Below are positions 21,531 to 35,239 of a stretch of DNA of 64,000 nt, one piece after another. How positions within the stretch are numbered: the stretch's first letter is position 1; every line of letters begins with the position of its first letter. The stretch covers positions 324,292 through 388,291 of the forward strand of contig MNCI01000177.1 in the NCBI GenBank assembly GCA_015680685.1. The letters are read 5' to 3'. The translations under genes and the position numbers were made by a program. Origin of the DNA: Gnetum montanum (lineage: Eukaryota > Streptophyta > Gnetopsida > Gnetales > Gnetaceae). Under the pieces are notes generated by a model. The model saw only the letters and a program-made list of their open reading frames with translations, had not been told where the DNA came from and searched no databases.

Positions 21531-24500
21531 TGTAGGTGGTCTCGGTGGGTTATCAAGGACAAGTTAGTTTATTATAATTGTGCTTTACATGCTAGGATGT
21601 TTTACCTTTTATGCTATGATTATGATGTCTTTACATGCTTAACTAACATGGTTATGTACAATTGTTCCATACGATGCGTTAGAAAAGTTATGTAAATAGT
21701 AAGGATGATGGATTGTGGTATAAGAATAACTATTTGGTATGTATCTATTCTTTATGTGAGGCTTTGGTATCTATGCATTTGAATTGTATTTCTATATTGT
21801 GTGATGTTTGGATCTGATTTTAGCATGTGGATATATAGTGTGATTGATACAAATCCTCTTAGTTCAAATGGATTTTAGTTTGAAGCCCAAATGTTTTTTT
21901 TATATATTTTGAATTGCAAGGTATTAGTTTGAAAAGAAATAAAAAAAATAGATTTATGAGAAAGTATATAGTTTTAAAATAAAATGAAATAAAAGTAAAA
22001 TTTATTTTGTATATGCATGTGACATGCAAGTGAAAAGTGAGCATCTTGTATACAAAGTGCATATGATTTATGAGGATGAAGAATTTAGAAAGGGGGATGA
22101 ATAAGTTCCCCAAATAGCAAGCACCACCTATTACACAAAACATAAAAATTACATGGTTCTCCAACTTGGATAGTCCACACTTGGAGGGCAGATTCCTTGC
22201 ACACCTCTAGACTTTATTTCTTCCAAAATGTGTTTTAGAAAACATCACAACCTTTATAAATTTTGAGTTCTGCTAAGGAGAGTTTCATCATTGTGACAAC
22301 TCTCAACCACGCAAGGTACCAACAAGCTCAAGAATGGTTTAAAGGATCCCACAACCTATACAAAACAAATGTCTACTTCAAAGTGTTTTAACACAGCAAA
22401 ACAACTTAATCCTACAGGATCCCAACAAGCTCTAAAATGATGTCTTCTCACAATATCCACATCAATCCCTCTAGGTAGAAAAAGAGAAAAAGAATCACAA
22501 TGAGAGAGTGTAGCTTAATTTACAAATTCCTTGTACAATGAAGCATATTCCATAGCAAATCTAACAAATGATGTGATAATTCGAGTACACAAGTACAATA
22601 GCATAAGATAGAAAATGATAGATTTGATGTTGATAATGCTAGGATAATACTCAAGAATTTGAAGTCTTCTTATAGAATCAAAGTTTCTAAAAACACCTTA
22701 GAATTCATGCAATGACTATTCAATAGCTAATGTAGACATCTCCTTCGAGATTGGGACATCTCTCTAAATTTAGCTTCAACTTTGGAAGTACATCTCTTTT
22801 TAGAATGGAATGTCTCTTACAAGACATCTTCTTTCCAAAAAAGACATCTCTTATTTTTGTGAGACATCTTCCTGTGATTAACTTCCTCTCAACCAAGACA
22901 TCTTTTGTTCCTTGGAGATATCTTCTAAACTTTTGAGTTGTGGTTCCTAAGGCTTTCTCTTATTGATTTAGCTTCCTCTCAATCCTTGGAACATCTTCAT
23001 TTAGCTTGTAGTCTTCGTACTTTTTCATGCTCTCATTTTACCTATGAAGTCTTTTACTTTGATAGCCATGCTTCCTTGAGTCCATGTCCATGGTGTGAAG
23101 TTCTTATTCTTGTCCTGTAAATACAACATTCATAATAAACATCCTTTGTTCTCCATTTTTCTTAAGTTTTTGGCATACCAAAATGTCAACTCTTTATACA
23201 TACTTTATTCATCAATATATTTTACATTACCAAAAAATATTTAAAAATAATACCTTCCATATCATGGAATTTGGATTTTTGTTTTTGTTTTTCATTTATG
23301 AATAGAAACTAAGTGTGAGTTTGTTCTTTCCCATTTCTTTCATCTTCTTTCATTTTCCTACGTATGTCATCATGTAATGTAGGCATGTGAGATGAATAGT
23401 TTAAAGATTGAGTTTGGATTTATTATTTTGTAAATTAGTTGAAATTTTAAATTTTTGGTTGCAAATTATTTATGAATAAATATGCAATGTATGAAATGAT
23501 GTGGAGTTGAAAATTATTAGATGTAATGTTGATGAGACTAGCATCATTAGGATATTATATTTATGAGCATGTTTTTGCATAGGCATTTCTAGGAGTTTCA
23601 ATTTTTATTGGTTGTAATTAAATATTATTATTTATTATTTTAGTAATTAAATTTAAAACACACAACTTTGTTTCTCAAAGTCTAATTGAGGTGGATCTAG
23701 TACTATTAGGATTTTCTTTTGATGTATTTTTTATTAATGATTTTTTCCTCTTTTTCGGCATCTATCATCATAAGGATTCCAATAGTGGTCAATTTTACAA
23801 TATTATATGTAGTTTAAGGAGTATGGTTGCAGTGAAAAATCTCATTATATCATGATACAGTATTATCTTCATGTAGTGAGTGTGATTTTTAGATGTGGAT
23901 ATATGGGGTTATGTAATGTTTACTTCAAATATATTGTGCTTATGCCATATGATGTCTTGAACCAACCTAGGTTGGTATATTCCTTCGTAACGACACTTAT
24001 AGTGATCATTAGTAGGTGATGATAAAATAAGAGCATGGATTGGTTGGTATTGAGGTATCCCAGAGGTAGTTCTAGTTTGACCCCTACTGTAATGCATTAG
24101 TGAAAGCATAGGTTTGATTGTCCATACCTATAACTAGTATGTGGCATAGGCATGTACATTATTATAGCTAGTCCTCTAGAAGGCTAGTGGTTGTGAGTCA
24201 TAAATTAATGAACCCTAACACTTGTTGGATAAATAAAAGACTAATAAAATACCTACAAGCAAGTAACTGATTATGAGTACTCATGAAAATGTTTCACATG
24301 CTACATTGAGTATGGATATGCTAGTAGCCACATGAGTAATGTATATATATTGGTATGGTAACCACATGGGTTATATGTATATGTTGATATAGTGCTTATA
24401 TAGATTACATTATGTCAGCTTCATTTTGGAAGTCATAGTAATGGTAATATATCTTTTGATTGATCTATGAATATATGATTGGTATGATTCTTGATGGTAT

Positions 24501-25500
24501 GATGTGCATATGAATGCATGGACATGATAGTGAAAATACATGCAGTATTATGCAATGGATATATGATTTATTATGTTTGATAGTCACTATGTCGATAACT
24601 TTATGTTAGATATTGGTTAATACTAGTAGGAATTATGCTAGTACTATGTATGTGATATGTACATGAATGTATTGCTTATAATGTATGTAAGATTGATAGT
24701 TAATGCAAGTTACCTTGTATCCCATTTCTCTCATTCACTATAGCACTTGTTGACCATCTAGCAGGGTAAGTGTAAAGGCTTCCCACTTAGTTTTATATAG
24801 AATTTATTTAGTTACAAGTGGAGGCTATAGAACTGCAAGTGAGCACTAAGAGGACATAAGAGAGAGGGATGTCTTTAGGGATTGGATGATATATATTTCC
24901 ATGTATAATATTGTAGACTATTAATATTTGTATGATCCTCTCTATACTCTTATGTATATGATGATTATGTTTGTGTATCATGTGAGTAGTATAGATTTTT
25001 TATTTATGCATAGACATGCAATTTTATAAATTAAAAGGTACAATTAATCTTCGGTTTGGCATGGATTCTGTACAATTTAACCTTCCATAATACATACATA
25101 CATACATATAGTGGTTCCTTCTTAATGTATTTTCAAGCATAATCAATTTCCACATTTTCATGCTTCCATTATGTTTCTTTTTACTAGGGATCCTAGGCAT
25201 CACTTTGTCCTAGCTAGAAGTGGTAGGGCTGAGTGTTATAGATTACCTCTAAGGAATAGATGTCGAAGAAAGATAGTTCTAGAAACCCTTAAAGCAGGAA
25301 CTAGATATATTTATTTAATGTCAAATTCCTTATTAATAAAGTTCATTTTCATTTTCTTTTACATTTTCTCTACTAGGTTTAATAGACATAATATTTCATA
25401 TAATGTAGATTTAACATTTGCCATAGCATTTAAGAACAAGGTATCAAAATTTTTATTAGAAAAAACTATAATTCATGATAAATAAGGATCATAGAAATAA
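21531..25500. other. Element B 3' side: probable decayed LTR with inserts, AT-rich
   Basis: No gene. Sequence after the chromodomain should be B's 3' untranslated region and LTR. The parts at 23880-25260 (for example CTAGCAGGGTAAGTG near 24760) have the look of a Tekay-type LTR. About 22080-23200 looks like an unrelated insert whose AAAGGGGGATGAATAAG start resembles Sirevirus/copia LTR ends. No terminal repeats or duplications are visible, so these labels are tentative. A short CATA microsatellite is at 25090-25110. Confidence 0.3.
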
Positions 25501-28500
25501 CCCATTTTATGAAAGAGTATGAGTGAGGGTGAACCATCACTAAAAGTAAATCCATTCAAGATTAACCATGACCATGTAACAAGTAATGATTCAAAGCAAA
25601 CATTAGCCTACAAATAAGAGTCTTATGGATATTAGAGTAAGATCCTTTCCTAATATATTGACTTTTATGAATACTAATATATGTTGATTTTAAAGGACGT
25701 CCAATAAGAGAAGGATCAACAAAGCATATTAATTTCTTGAAATTATATGTAAGATATAATAGTTTATAAAAGAAATTATATAGTAACTTTTATTCTAGAT
25801 AAATCATTACCTATTTCCTAGTACTATTAGACTTTCTACTAATTATGTAGAAATTTAAATTCTTAAGTCTTAATTTAGAAAAGAGATTAATATAGTCCTT
25901 AGCATCTTTCTTTTAAAGTTAGAAATTTTTTTCCAAGTCATATAAGTATTCCTTTACTAAAATTTTCTTATTCTTTTTCATATCATTAAGTTTTATCTTT
26001 TAAAAACATTTAAATCCTTAAAAGTATAAATAAACATAATATTCTTAACTTAGGTTTAAATTATCAAGAAGCTAAAATAATTTATCAAGATAACTTTATT
26101 AAAATAATATAATAAAATCAAGCTAAGTATAGATTCTTCTACTTACTATTATTAGAGTTTTATTTGATACCTTCATTCAACAAGTCTAATAATGTAGGAT
26201 CTAAATGAGTTGAAAGTGTAATCATTACTTTAAACTTTAAGATAACAATGCTTTGTGATAATTCCTATAGTCATTGCTTATGAATCCTCTTAGTAATGAC
26301 CAACATCACATTGACTTGATTTTTAACTTAGTACTAGTTATAGACTATCGTAGATAGTCATAACAAGTACTATTTTTAGTTTTGGTAGATTGTAACATTG
26401 TATTTGGGCTTGTATTACTTTAGATTAGGCTATGCTAAGATTGTGACTTATTGTGTTTTATTGGTTTTATTTTTCTTTCATAGTACTACAGCCTCTTTAT
26501 GTTTGTAGCATCTTCTTGTATCTTGGGATTATGGTACACTTATGATGCTCATTGGTAAGTTAATATCCTTAGTCTTATATGGGCTAGGTCACTTTGGACT
26601 CCTTCAGCAATCCACCACTAAGTTGGTTTAGCTACTTTATAGTAAGTGATGGAATACTACCTCAACATAACCTATCCTTCTTACTTTCATAGCTTTTGTA
26701 GCTACTTATCTTGTGATATCTTTGCTTAGTTCACTATGCTAAATTTCTTGAATTCTAAATCAAGGTATAATCATTAGTTTCTTAACTTAATCGAATAACA
26801 ATATCTAAGAGTCATAACTCCTTACATAGGATATGAGAACACAAGAACTTAATAACATATAATAATAACAAAGACATGGAATAAAAGAAATGAAGAAAAA
26901 TAAAGATCAAGAATGTAAGGAAAATTGGGATAAGAAAGTGGCATTGGAAAAATATCCATAGGAATGCTTGTAAATTACAAGAGTTTATGAAACATAATGA
27001 TTCATAAAATTACAAATGAAAAAAGGCCTATGCCATAGAAGAAAATAAGAGTAGTAGTTAGTAATACAAAAATACAAAGATGATACATGCAGATATCATG
27101 AAATACAAAGTTCATAACAGTATTTTGACCATCACAACCAAAAGGTTTAAGAAGTGAGTTGTAATTTATGAAGCAAGTCTTTCAAGAGACATGTGCAATC
27201 CCTATAGCATAGGATCCAGTTTCCTAAAGAAAAAGATAAGGTTTAAGTTATGTCACAAATACCTTGTTCTAGCTTCTTAAATAAGAAGAAAAGGTCATCA
27301 AAAAGATTACTATGAAGAAGAAAAGAAGGCAAAAGGCATATGAAGAAGTATCTTGTATAGTTGAGTGAAGCTAATTCAAGAATGATTTAGTAAAGTTAAG
27401 AAATAAGTTAAGCTGAAGAACACTTAATAAAGTCTACATACAAAAGTTTGTAATATAATAAGCTACAATTAACAACCATAAGTGTATTATCAACTTATAA
27501 TGAAGGAGCATATATGATTTTAAAGAAGATGCACTATCAGAGAATAAGCAACATAACCAAAGAATAAGAAGTTCTTATGAACTTAGTTTAGTAGAATCTA
27601 CAATTACAAGAAGTCCAAAGATGATAATTATGAATTAGCAAGATTAGGAATAGGTACTAAGTTACAGAATTAGTAGAATTTACTTCTATTCATCATAACA
27701 AGATTTATAAACAACTCAATCAATAAGAGTTAGAATACTTATAATGACTAAGACTATGAAGAGTAGTTATCATTATGAAGAAAGTTATGATCTTACAATT
27801 CTACAATATTACTTCCAACTCATTAGATCTTGAAGAATTTTAAAGATAACTTAGAGAATGTAATTTATAACAATATTTTTATAAATGATGTTTATAAGTA
27901 GTCATTTATGAAAAATGCATCTCTATGTAAAAGATCTTGAGGTAACAAAATTGTGTTACAAATGCAACAAAAATCAACAAAAGGAAAATCTAATACACTA
28001 GTTATCTTTTGGAGTTGGACATATCTAGAACTTTATTTTCTATTATTTTATATTATTATATAATATAACATTTTATAGTGCTTAGGAGATGTTCCATTTT
28101 CTTTTCATTTTCATACTTGTGATTCAGAGCTTTCTTACTTTATGGTTTTATAGATCATCATCACCATAACATTTTGGCTTACAAATGCTTCCTTTGTCTA
28201 TTGTTCCAAAACCATCTTACTTTGTATTGATTCACATTATTTTATCTTATATTATGCATACTTATGAAGTGTAGACTTGGGTTTCTATATACTTTACAAA
28301 TAGTTATTTCTCTCGTTGAATCATTATACCCTTTAGTAACTACTAATAACTTAAGTTAAGAAACTAATAATTTTATCTTACATTAAGAGAGTATATTCTA
28401 ATAGTTAGAAACAAAAAGTTTGTAGAAAAATTATTCATTCATTAGTTAATAATGATGTATTTGAACCTTTTAACCTCTTTCTTTATACTAGATTAGCTGA

Positions 28501-31500
28501 GTTGAATAATCCTTAGTATTATAGTTGCAATTTAGCAAAAAAATATGCTAACATCATATCTTAGGTAGTGGAACAATTAAAATACATTAAATTATACATG
28601 CATGTCTACCTATTACTCATGACCAAGGTTAAATTACTTAAATTATATAGTTTGGTCTATATTAAGTAAGCTAATCTTAGTAAAAAACTAATTTTAGTTT
28701 CTTTCCAAATCATTAAAAATAATCATAATATGTAGGCATATAAAACTGTATCATAAAGTATTCTTTGAAATGATTTCATTAGTACTAATTTCATCCTGAT
28801 TCGAGTCATGGTTGTGGGAAAATATCATTTTAAGTTTTGTGGGAAATACACAAATTAATATAAATTTAAAAATTTAAAAAGGTAAATTTAATAGCTCAAA
28901 AAATTTTAACCACTTGAGATTTAAACCTATGATTTCTTAATTAATAGATAAAATTCTTAAAGCCCATTAGTATGAACACTAGACTAATCTGATTGGTTGG
29001 TAAAATAAGCTAACATTCTCTAGTAAGCCTTAAAAAATAGATAAACAACCAAACTAGAATTTTTTGAAAATTTAATTATAAATATTTATAAATGAAAAAT
29101 CAACAAATTGTATATTTATAAAATTTAAAGATTATATACACATAGATACATATTTCATACCTATTTATGTATGTATAAAATATAAAAAACTAAATTTTAT
29201 AACTTCAACTAATACTAAAAAAATAAATATAGAATAATAAATCATCATCCTAGACTTATCCTAAAATAGGATTAACTAAATACATAATAATCAATCATTA
29301 TTATTATTATAACTTTATGTTATCTAAAGTTAACTATGTAAAAAATGTGAAAAAAAAGGAAAGTGCACAAATAGACTTGTAATTAATGTTATTATGATAA
29401 AATTTTTAAGATAAAAAAAATAGTTTTACCTTCACCTTCACTTCTACCATCTCATCTTGTATTACATACTCTAGCTAGAATTATTTTTGCAAAATCCTCA
29501 TTCGCTCTCTCATAACCCCAGAGAGTAACCATCACTTCCTACCTCCATTAGAGTTAATGGTGCCCACTAACATGATCACTCCCTAACACCATTACTACCT
29601 ACCTCAATTTGAGTTGATGATGCTTATCACCATTATCATCCCATAAAATTTATTTTTTAAAGAAAAAAATCACATTATTTAATGTTTATAAATAATAAGT
29701 TACCTACCATAATTACATTTGGTAAATTAATAAGATGGATAAATTGACAATATGTAAGAGTTAGTTTTGCAAAGCTAAAGGATTTAACATTTTTAAGTAT
29801 TTAAACCTTTTAAATTAAATGACATATATTTGAACATTTTAAATTTCATAACTAAATAACTAAACCATAAGAACACAACTATGTTGAAATATAACATAAA
29901 AAATGATAATAACCCATAAGGTCAATTGAATGCATAATTATAAGATTTTAAAATATATTGCTATACTACACATAGTTTTAACATATTTTAAATTGAGAAT
30001 AATATAAATTTTAACTTTATGAAATTTATTTTTAAAAATTTTTATTAGAAACCTTAACCTTAGCATATGGTGTTCATTTGAAATAAAGAGATAATCATTT
30101 GTTACATTTTTGTTCCTTTTGGATATGGTGGAATAGTTATTTTTAGCATAGGATGACTAGAGAAATGGGTTTGGGAAGAAATTTCGTGTCCCATTTTTAG
30201 TAAACCCTACTATAACTTTATATGATTTAATGATCATAATTTTGAACTAGGAAGCTATTTTTAATTAATAAATAGTCATTTTTTATAGACTTTGGCCTTG
30301 TAGACATATTGGAAGGGTCTCAATCATCACCTAAGAGCTTATAAATTAGATAGTTAACCTCATTTTAAAGTATGTCTTAATCGCCTTAGTAACTCAAATT
30401 ACCATAACTTGTAAATCTAATGCCTATTTTGGATAAATATATAGTCATTTTTAACTTTCTTTTGCCTTTTCAATCTAATGGTGATGTCATATTGATCATA
30501 TAAAAACTTAATAAATAGGTGATAATTTTAAACCATAACTTAGTAGACCTTTAGCTTTAATAGTTTTAACTCAAAATCTAGTATCTTTGTTCTTGTTCAT
30601 ATTTGGCAACATGAATTTTTCTTTATATTGCAAAAAGAAAGGAATAACCATTAATATCACATGAACATAATAAGTTGTAAAATAACATTCTTAAGATTAT
30701 AGGGGACAAAGATACAACACATGTAAAAATTAAGTTATGAAACCTAAGTTAAATGGAAATCGAACAAGCTTAAATGTAGAAGAGGCCCACACATCAATTA
30801 TATGAAGAGGTGTGTCATAGAGAAGATACATAGAAAAGAGGATATGAATGAATATGGAAAGTAACAATCAATGTTAACAAATGAGCTCTAGAAGTAGGTA
30901 TAACACTCTTGAAAAGCAAGTGTGTATCAAGTTCATTTGTATATTATAAACATTCAAGAATAAGAAGGAAACCATGATTTATGTTGAATTTGAATGATGG
31001 AAACCAAATCTATAAGGGAGATGATGAAGGTGTGAACTGGTCATATGAAAAATGGAAGATAAAAGCTTCTAATGAGGATGAAACCAATGTAGAGAAGAAG
31101 ATATATAAATTGAATGTATCACCATTCATTCTATATAAAACCGAGCTAAATAATGGTGAACTCTTAACTAATAAGTTAAGTGAGCAAAATAGAATCCTTA
31201 ACAAAATATGATTATATAGGAAAGGGTTATAACAACAATGATAAAACCCATAGGAGATTGGAATATTTATTTCATTCACAGAAGATTTAAATTTCAAGCA
31301 ATGGAACAATTCATGATTCATTCTAAAGGATGAAATTACCATATATACCTATGGAAATTTAATAATAGTTTTAATAATGTTTCTAGTGAGAAAAATATTT
31401 ATTCTAGAAATCAATTTTTCTACAATTTCTATGTTAATTATTTGCATAATATCTAACATTTTTCTCTTTTCGTTAATAAAGTGTTTTTTTTCAAATTCAC

Positions 31501-33594
31501 ATCTTAGTAAATCAAAAATTACCATATAGTATTTGGATGTATATGAACTTCTTTTAAAGTCCCCATAGAAGAGATTATTAGCAGTAAATAACTTCATTCT
31601 TGATGAATTTTTTTTATTTTATGAAAGATGAGATTACCCTATGAATTCCCTAATTAATTATTTCCTAATTATGTTTCTTACTTAGATATTAAGCACTTTA
31701 AGAATATCATGTTGTTAGTTGTTAGTTATAAGCTTTTAAAAACCATATAAATAAGAATTATACCAAATTATATTTTTTATTATGAAACTTTAATTTTAAA
31801 AAATTAAAATTGATAGTATATGTTTAAGATATTATAAGGAAACATTATACAAATGATTTATGACTTTTCTTTTCAATGGTTGACCATGAGTTTGAAGTCC
31901 ATTATATAATATCTTAGCATTCAAATTTACATATGTTTCAAATATAACACCATTTAAATAGCTAATAAAATTATTCATTTTCTTAGATATTCGTGTAGTA
32001 CTTTAAAATATTTTTTTTTTTGAAGATTAAGCATGATTAGCTTTCTACCATTTTTCTCCACTAGATGTCATGTATGATACTTTAGGTAGATTATAGATAT
32101 TATTGCTTACATGTAGGTAAAGTTTTTTCATGCAAAGATTTGAATACTAGGATTGATCTTTCATGTATTTGTATTTTCATGGGTGCTTAGATAGGTTAAT
32201 GAAAATTGGAATAAAGCTTTTATAGATATAATTTTAAATCATACACTTATTATTGAATGGTTTAAGTTTATATGTAACACATTGTAACCATTTTTCAAGC
32301 CTTTGTGGGTTAAGGACATAGGTACACTATTGCACTCACTCTACACCATATTAACTTTTATTAAATTTACACCATATTGATGCTTGGAAAACAAAGGTGT
32401 AACAGTGTCAAAATTAAACCATGGTTGATATTAGATCAAGAATGTACTTAATAAGTATATTTAATTTTCTTTACCAAAATAGTAATCAAATAACAATAAC
32501 ATAACCTAAAAGAATAATGCCCTAATAAAAACATTTCAATTGAAAAGGAAGCAAATTTTCTATGTGTAAATAATGTGATCCACTAGTTTCTACTTTGTAT
32601 ACAAAATAAGTCTCTCTTTAAAAGCTCTTTTGGTGTTTGTTTATGCTTTTCTTATTAGTATCTATATCAATAAACATTAAGCAGTCATCCTTAATGTTAT
32701 AAAATGTCATGACAAGAATTGATTTTTATCTATAATTTTAGCTATTTAGTTTCAAAGTTTTTGAGATCTCTTTAAAGTTTACTTTAGATTTTTAAAGATC
32801 ATATTTGCAAAAAGGTAGTTAAATTTTTTCCTAAAACCTAATAAATTCAAGAGTTCATGTATAGTAACACATATAATAATGAATCCTCTTTCACTAAATA
32901 ACTTTAGAAACTTACTTATACAACCACTAGAAATAATAACATATATAATAACTTGGGATAAGATGTAATAAATAAAATTATAAATTATAAACTTGGTAGA
33001 TTTTTAGAAACTGAATGTCACCACATGGCTACTACCATTTATACAATGAAGAGTAAAATAAAGAAAAATCTATAACACCCATGAATGTTGTTTCATATGT
33101 ATTGCCAATAATTCTATTTTCAAGTTCTATATCCAAATGAAACCTAAGGAAGAATTTAGGGATATAGATTATGTATCTTGACATGATTGATCTATACCAA
33201 CTAGGGTAAAATAAAATTAGGTAAAGCATTAATGAAACTAAGAGAAAATTATATAGGTCACTAATGGTGTCATAAAAAAATTGCATGAGAAAATAGATGG
33301 TAGCATAAGGTGGCATTGTTGGTGAGAGAAAATCATGTAGGGTACCACTTGTGGCAAGAAAAATCATGCAAGGCATAAAATAGTAGTGGTAGGTATCATG
33401 CTCAAATACCAAGTAATAATGCAAACTAGCATAGGATACTAAGGATACCAATCAATAAAGTATATGTTGGTGCTAAAATAGTGAAGATAGGGTAGATAGA
33501 GATAGTAGACATAGTGGTAAAAACAAGATGGACAATAACGTAGCACAATGGTGGAGAAAGAAGAACAAGCAAACTATAAGTGAGTATAATGTCT
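25500..33594. other. AT-rich stretch without recognisable genes
   Basis: Over 8 kb of very AT-rich sequence with no domain, tRNA or LTR pair that I can recognise. Open frames are short, for example 76 codons at 30981-31211 (+) and 139 codons at 33032-33451 (-), with compositions that follow local base bias. This is probably old host or repeat DNA decayed beyond reading; element E inserted at its right end. Confidence 0.5.
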
Positions 33595-33599
33595 AAAGT
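33595..33599. other. Target site duplication AAAGT, left copy (element E)
   Basis: AAAGT precedes the TGATGAG terminus at 33600 and recurs at 41390-41394. Confidence 0.9.
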
Positions 33600-33625
33600 T
33601 GATGAGTCATGAATTTGCTAGCTAT

Positions 33626-33707
33626 GATATCACACCTGTGATATCACAGTGGTTGTGATATCACTACCATGATATCACAGCTGTGATATCTCATGGGCCA
33701 CGATATC
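33626..33707 (+). repeat. GATATC palindrome array in element E 5' LTR
   Basis: GATATC starts at 33626, 33640, 33657, 33671, 33685 and 33702: spacings 14, 17, 14, 14 and 17 bp. Most copies extend to GTGATATCAC. The 3' LTR has five copies (40571, 40585, 40602, 40616, 40633) with spacings 14, 17, 14 and 17, so one 14-bp unit was gained or lost after insertion. Confidence 0.9.
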
Positions 33708-33729
33708 ATGTCCTTCCCACCACAATGTC

Positions 33730-33737
33730 TATAAATA
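33730..33737 (+). promoter_or_regulatory. Element E LTR TATA box
   Basis: TCTATAAATAAGAGG, 23 bp after the last GATATC. The same sequence is at 40661-40668 in the 3' LTR and at 35377-35384 in the solo LTR. Confidence 0.75.
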
Positions 33738-34465
33738 AGAGGCGAATTTCCCAATTTTAGGCATCTAGTTTTAGTTCCTTAGCAAAGCTCTCACAGTTTT
33801 CCCCTTCTAGAGATAGAATATTTTTCAGTGTCTACCCATAATGTGGTGATTGTAATTGTACGGCATCCTTATTTGAGTGTGACGTACTTGGACATGCACA
33901 TGACTTGAAATAAAGATCGAGATTACTTCATCATTGCAACATTCACTTAGTTTAATTATTTATTTATTTACTTGTTATTTACTACTTTCCTAATTAATAT
34001 CTCTCACCCTTACCTCCTAGAATGTGGAATGAGCACGACTTAATCATGAGCATTTAAGTGTGACTACTTGGTACCTAGTGGCATACCTAGGCCATGCACT
34101 TGGTAATCCCAGTGGTAGTTGTGCACGAGGTCCAAGATGTGTACGGATGATTAAGGAATGGATGCTCATCGCACTTAGGCTAGTTTAGATTTTCTCTTAC
34201 CTTTTCCTCCTAGCTTAGCTTAGTTAATATTATTTTCCACTACCTTCAGGAGTAACGTTATATTAGGATCACATCATACACCTCATTCTAGACTAAACCA
34301 TACGTGACAAAGATAATACTAGTCCAAGTGGGAAGACAACAAACTGTGACCTAAGGATAACTATCTGAGTGCCACAACTAGTTTGTCTACGGAGTTCGAC
34401 TGGATCAGATGTGAAAACGCTCGTATTCCTATGGTTGAGTGTAGGGGTATCTCATCACTCATCAT

Positions 34466-34483
34466 TGGTGCTGTTACCGGGGA
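34466..34483 (+). other. Element E primer-binding site (tRNA-Asp)
   Basis: TGGTGCTGTTACCGGGGA, one base after the LTR. It matches the tRNA-Asp complement at 15 of 18 positions, with all differences C-to-T or G-to-A. Confidence 0.88.
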
Positions 34484-35239
34484 CGGTGCTAGTTATCTAG
34501 ATTAGTTATATCATACAAGATCACTGTAAAGGACTTAATGATATATCTTTTAGAAAGAATTAATTATAAAAAGTCACATATGAATTCGCACATAGTGTCA
34601 CAACCATGCCTCTTCTACAAGACTATGATAATGTGACATCTAGTGAGGCAGTTCATTGGAGAACCAACAAGTTAGATGAAAATGAAGATTGGAGTACTCA
34701 ACCTTATGCAGGTGTCCCCTACGTTTATGAACATCCCAACAATACTCAAAGACTCTTGTCATCCATCTCTAACACCTCTAGTGAGGATGAGACATCCCAT
34801 AGAATGAGAAGGCCCGAAAGGCCTAGGACCTTCTCAATAACTAATAAGAACTTACTTGGGGATGATTGGAAGACTTACAAAAGTCATAATGAGTTTTATA
34901 GTTCCTTCTCTTCCTCTACTTCTTCAACGTTAGATTGTGACATGAATGACTATCTTTCAAGGGATTGATGTAGAACTAAAAATTGAGCTCACAAAGAAAA
35001 TCAAGAACGCCAACATAAACAAAGGCAACATCATCCCAACTTACAAACTCACAACCTACTTAGTGATGATAAACCCCTACTGGCCACTAAGAGCCTAACA
35101 CAAATACAAGAGACTATTTGAATCTCCTGTAGGCATCGTAAAGAGAGCTATCTACCCAGGCTTGATTTAAACAACTTTCCTACTTTTTCAGGAGGCTATG
35201 ACTTAGATCCACATCAACATTTATTAGCCTTATATGATG

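Larger units (their letters stand above)
33600..34464 (+). repeat. Element E 5' LTR (865 bp)
   Basis: TGATGAGTCATG to CACTCATCA. U3 has six GATATC palindromes (33626-33707), then TATAAATA at 33730. The R-U5 part holds two CTTGGTA..CC.AGTGG units near 34066 and 34104. It differs from the 3' LTR by scattered transitions and by one extra palindrome unit. Confidence 0.93.

Noticed and set aside
25500-33000. Organelle DNA insertion, suggested by the AT-rich composition.
   Set aside because: No plastid or mitochondrial gene, tRNA or rRNA motif could be read on either strand.
33032-33451. A 139-codon minus-strand frame rich in Phe, Tyr and Leu that looks like a membrane protein.
   Set aside because: The composition follows the AT-rich DNA, no conserved motif is present, and the neighbouring sequence is noncoding in character.
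33626-33707. CRISPR-like regular repeats.
   Set aside because: The repeats are 6-10 bp palindromes with 4-10 bp spacers in a plant LTR, with no cas genes.
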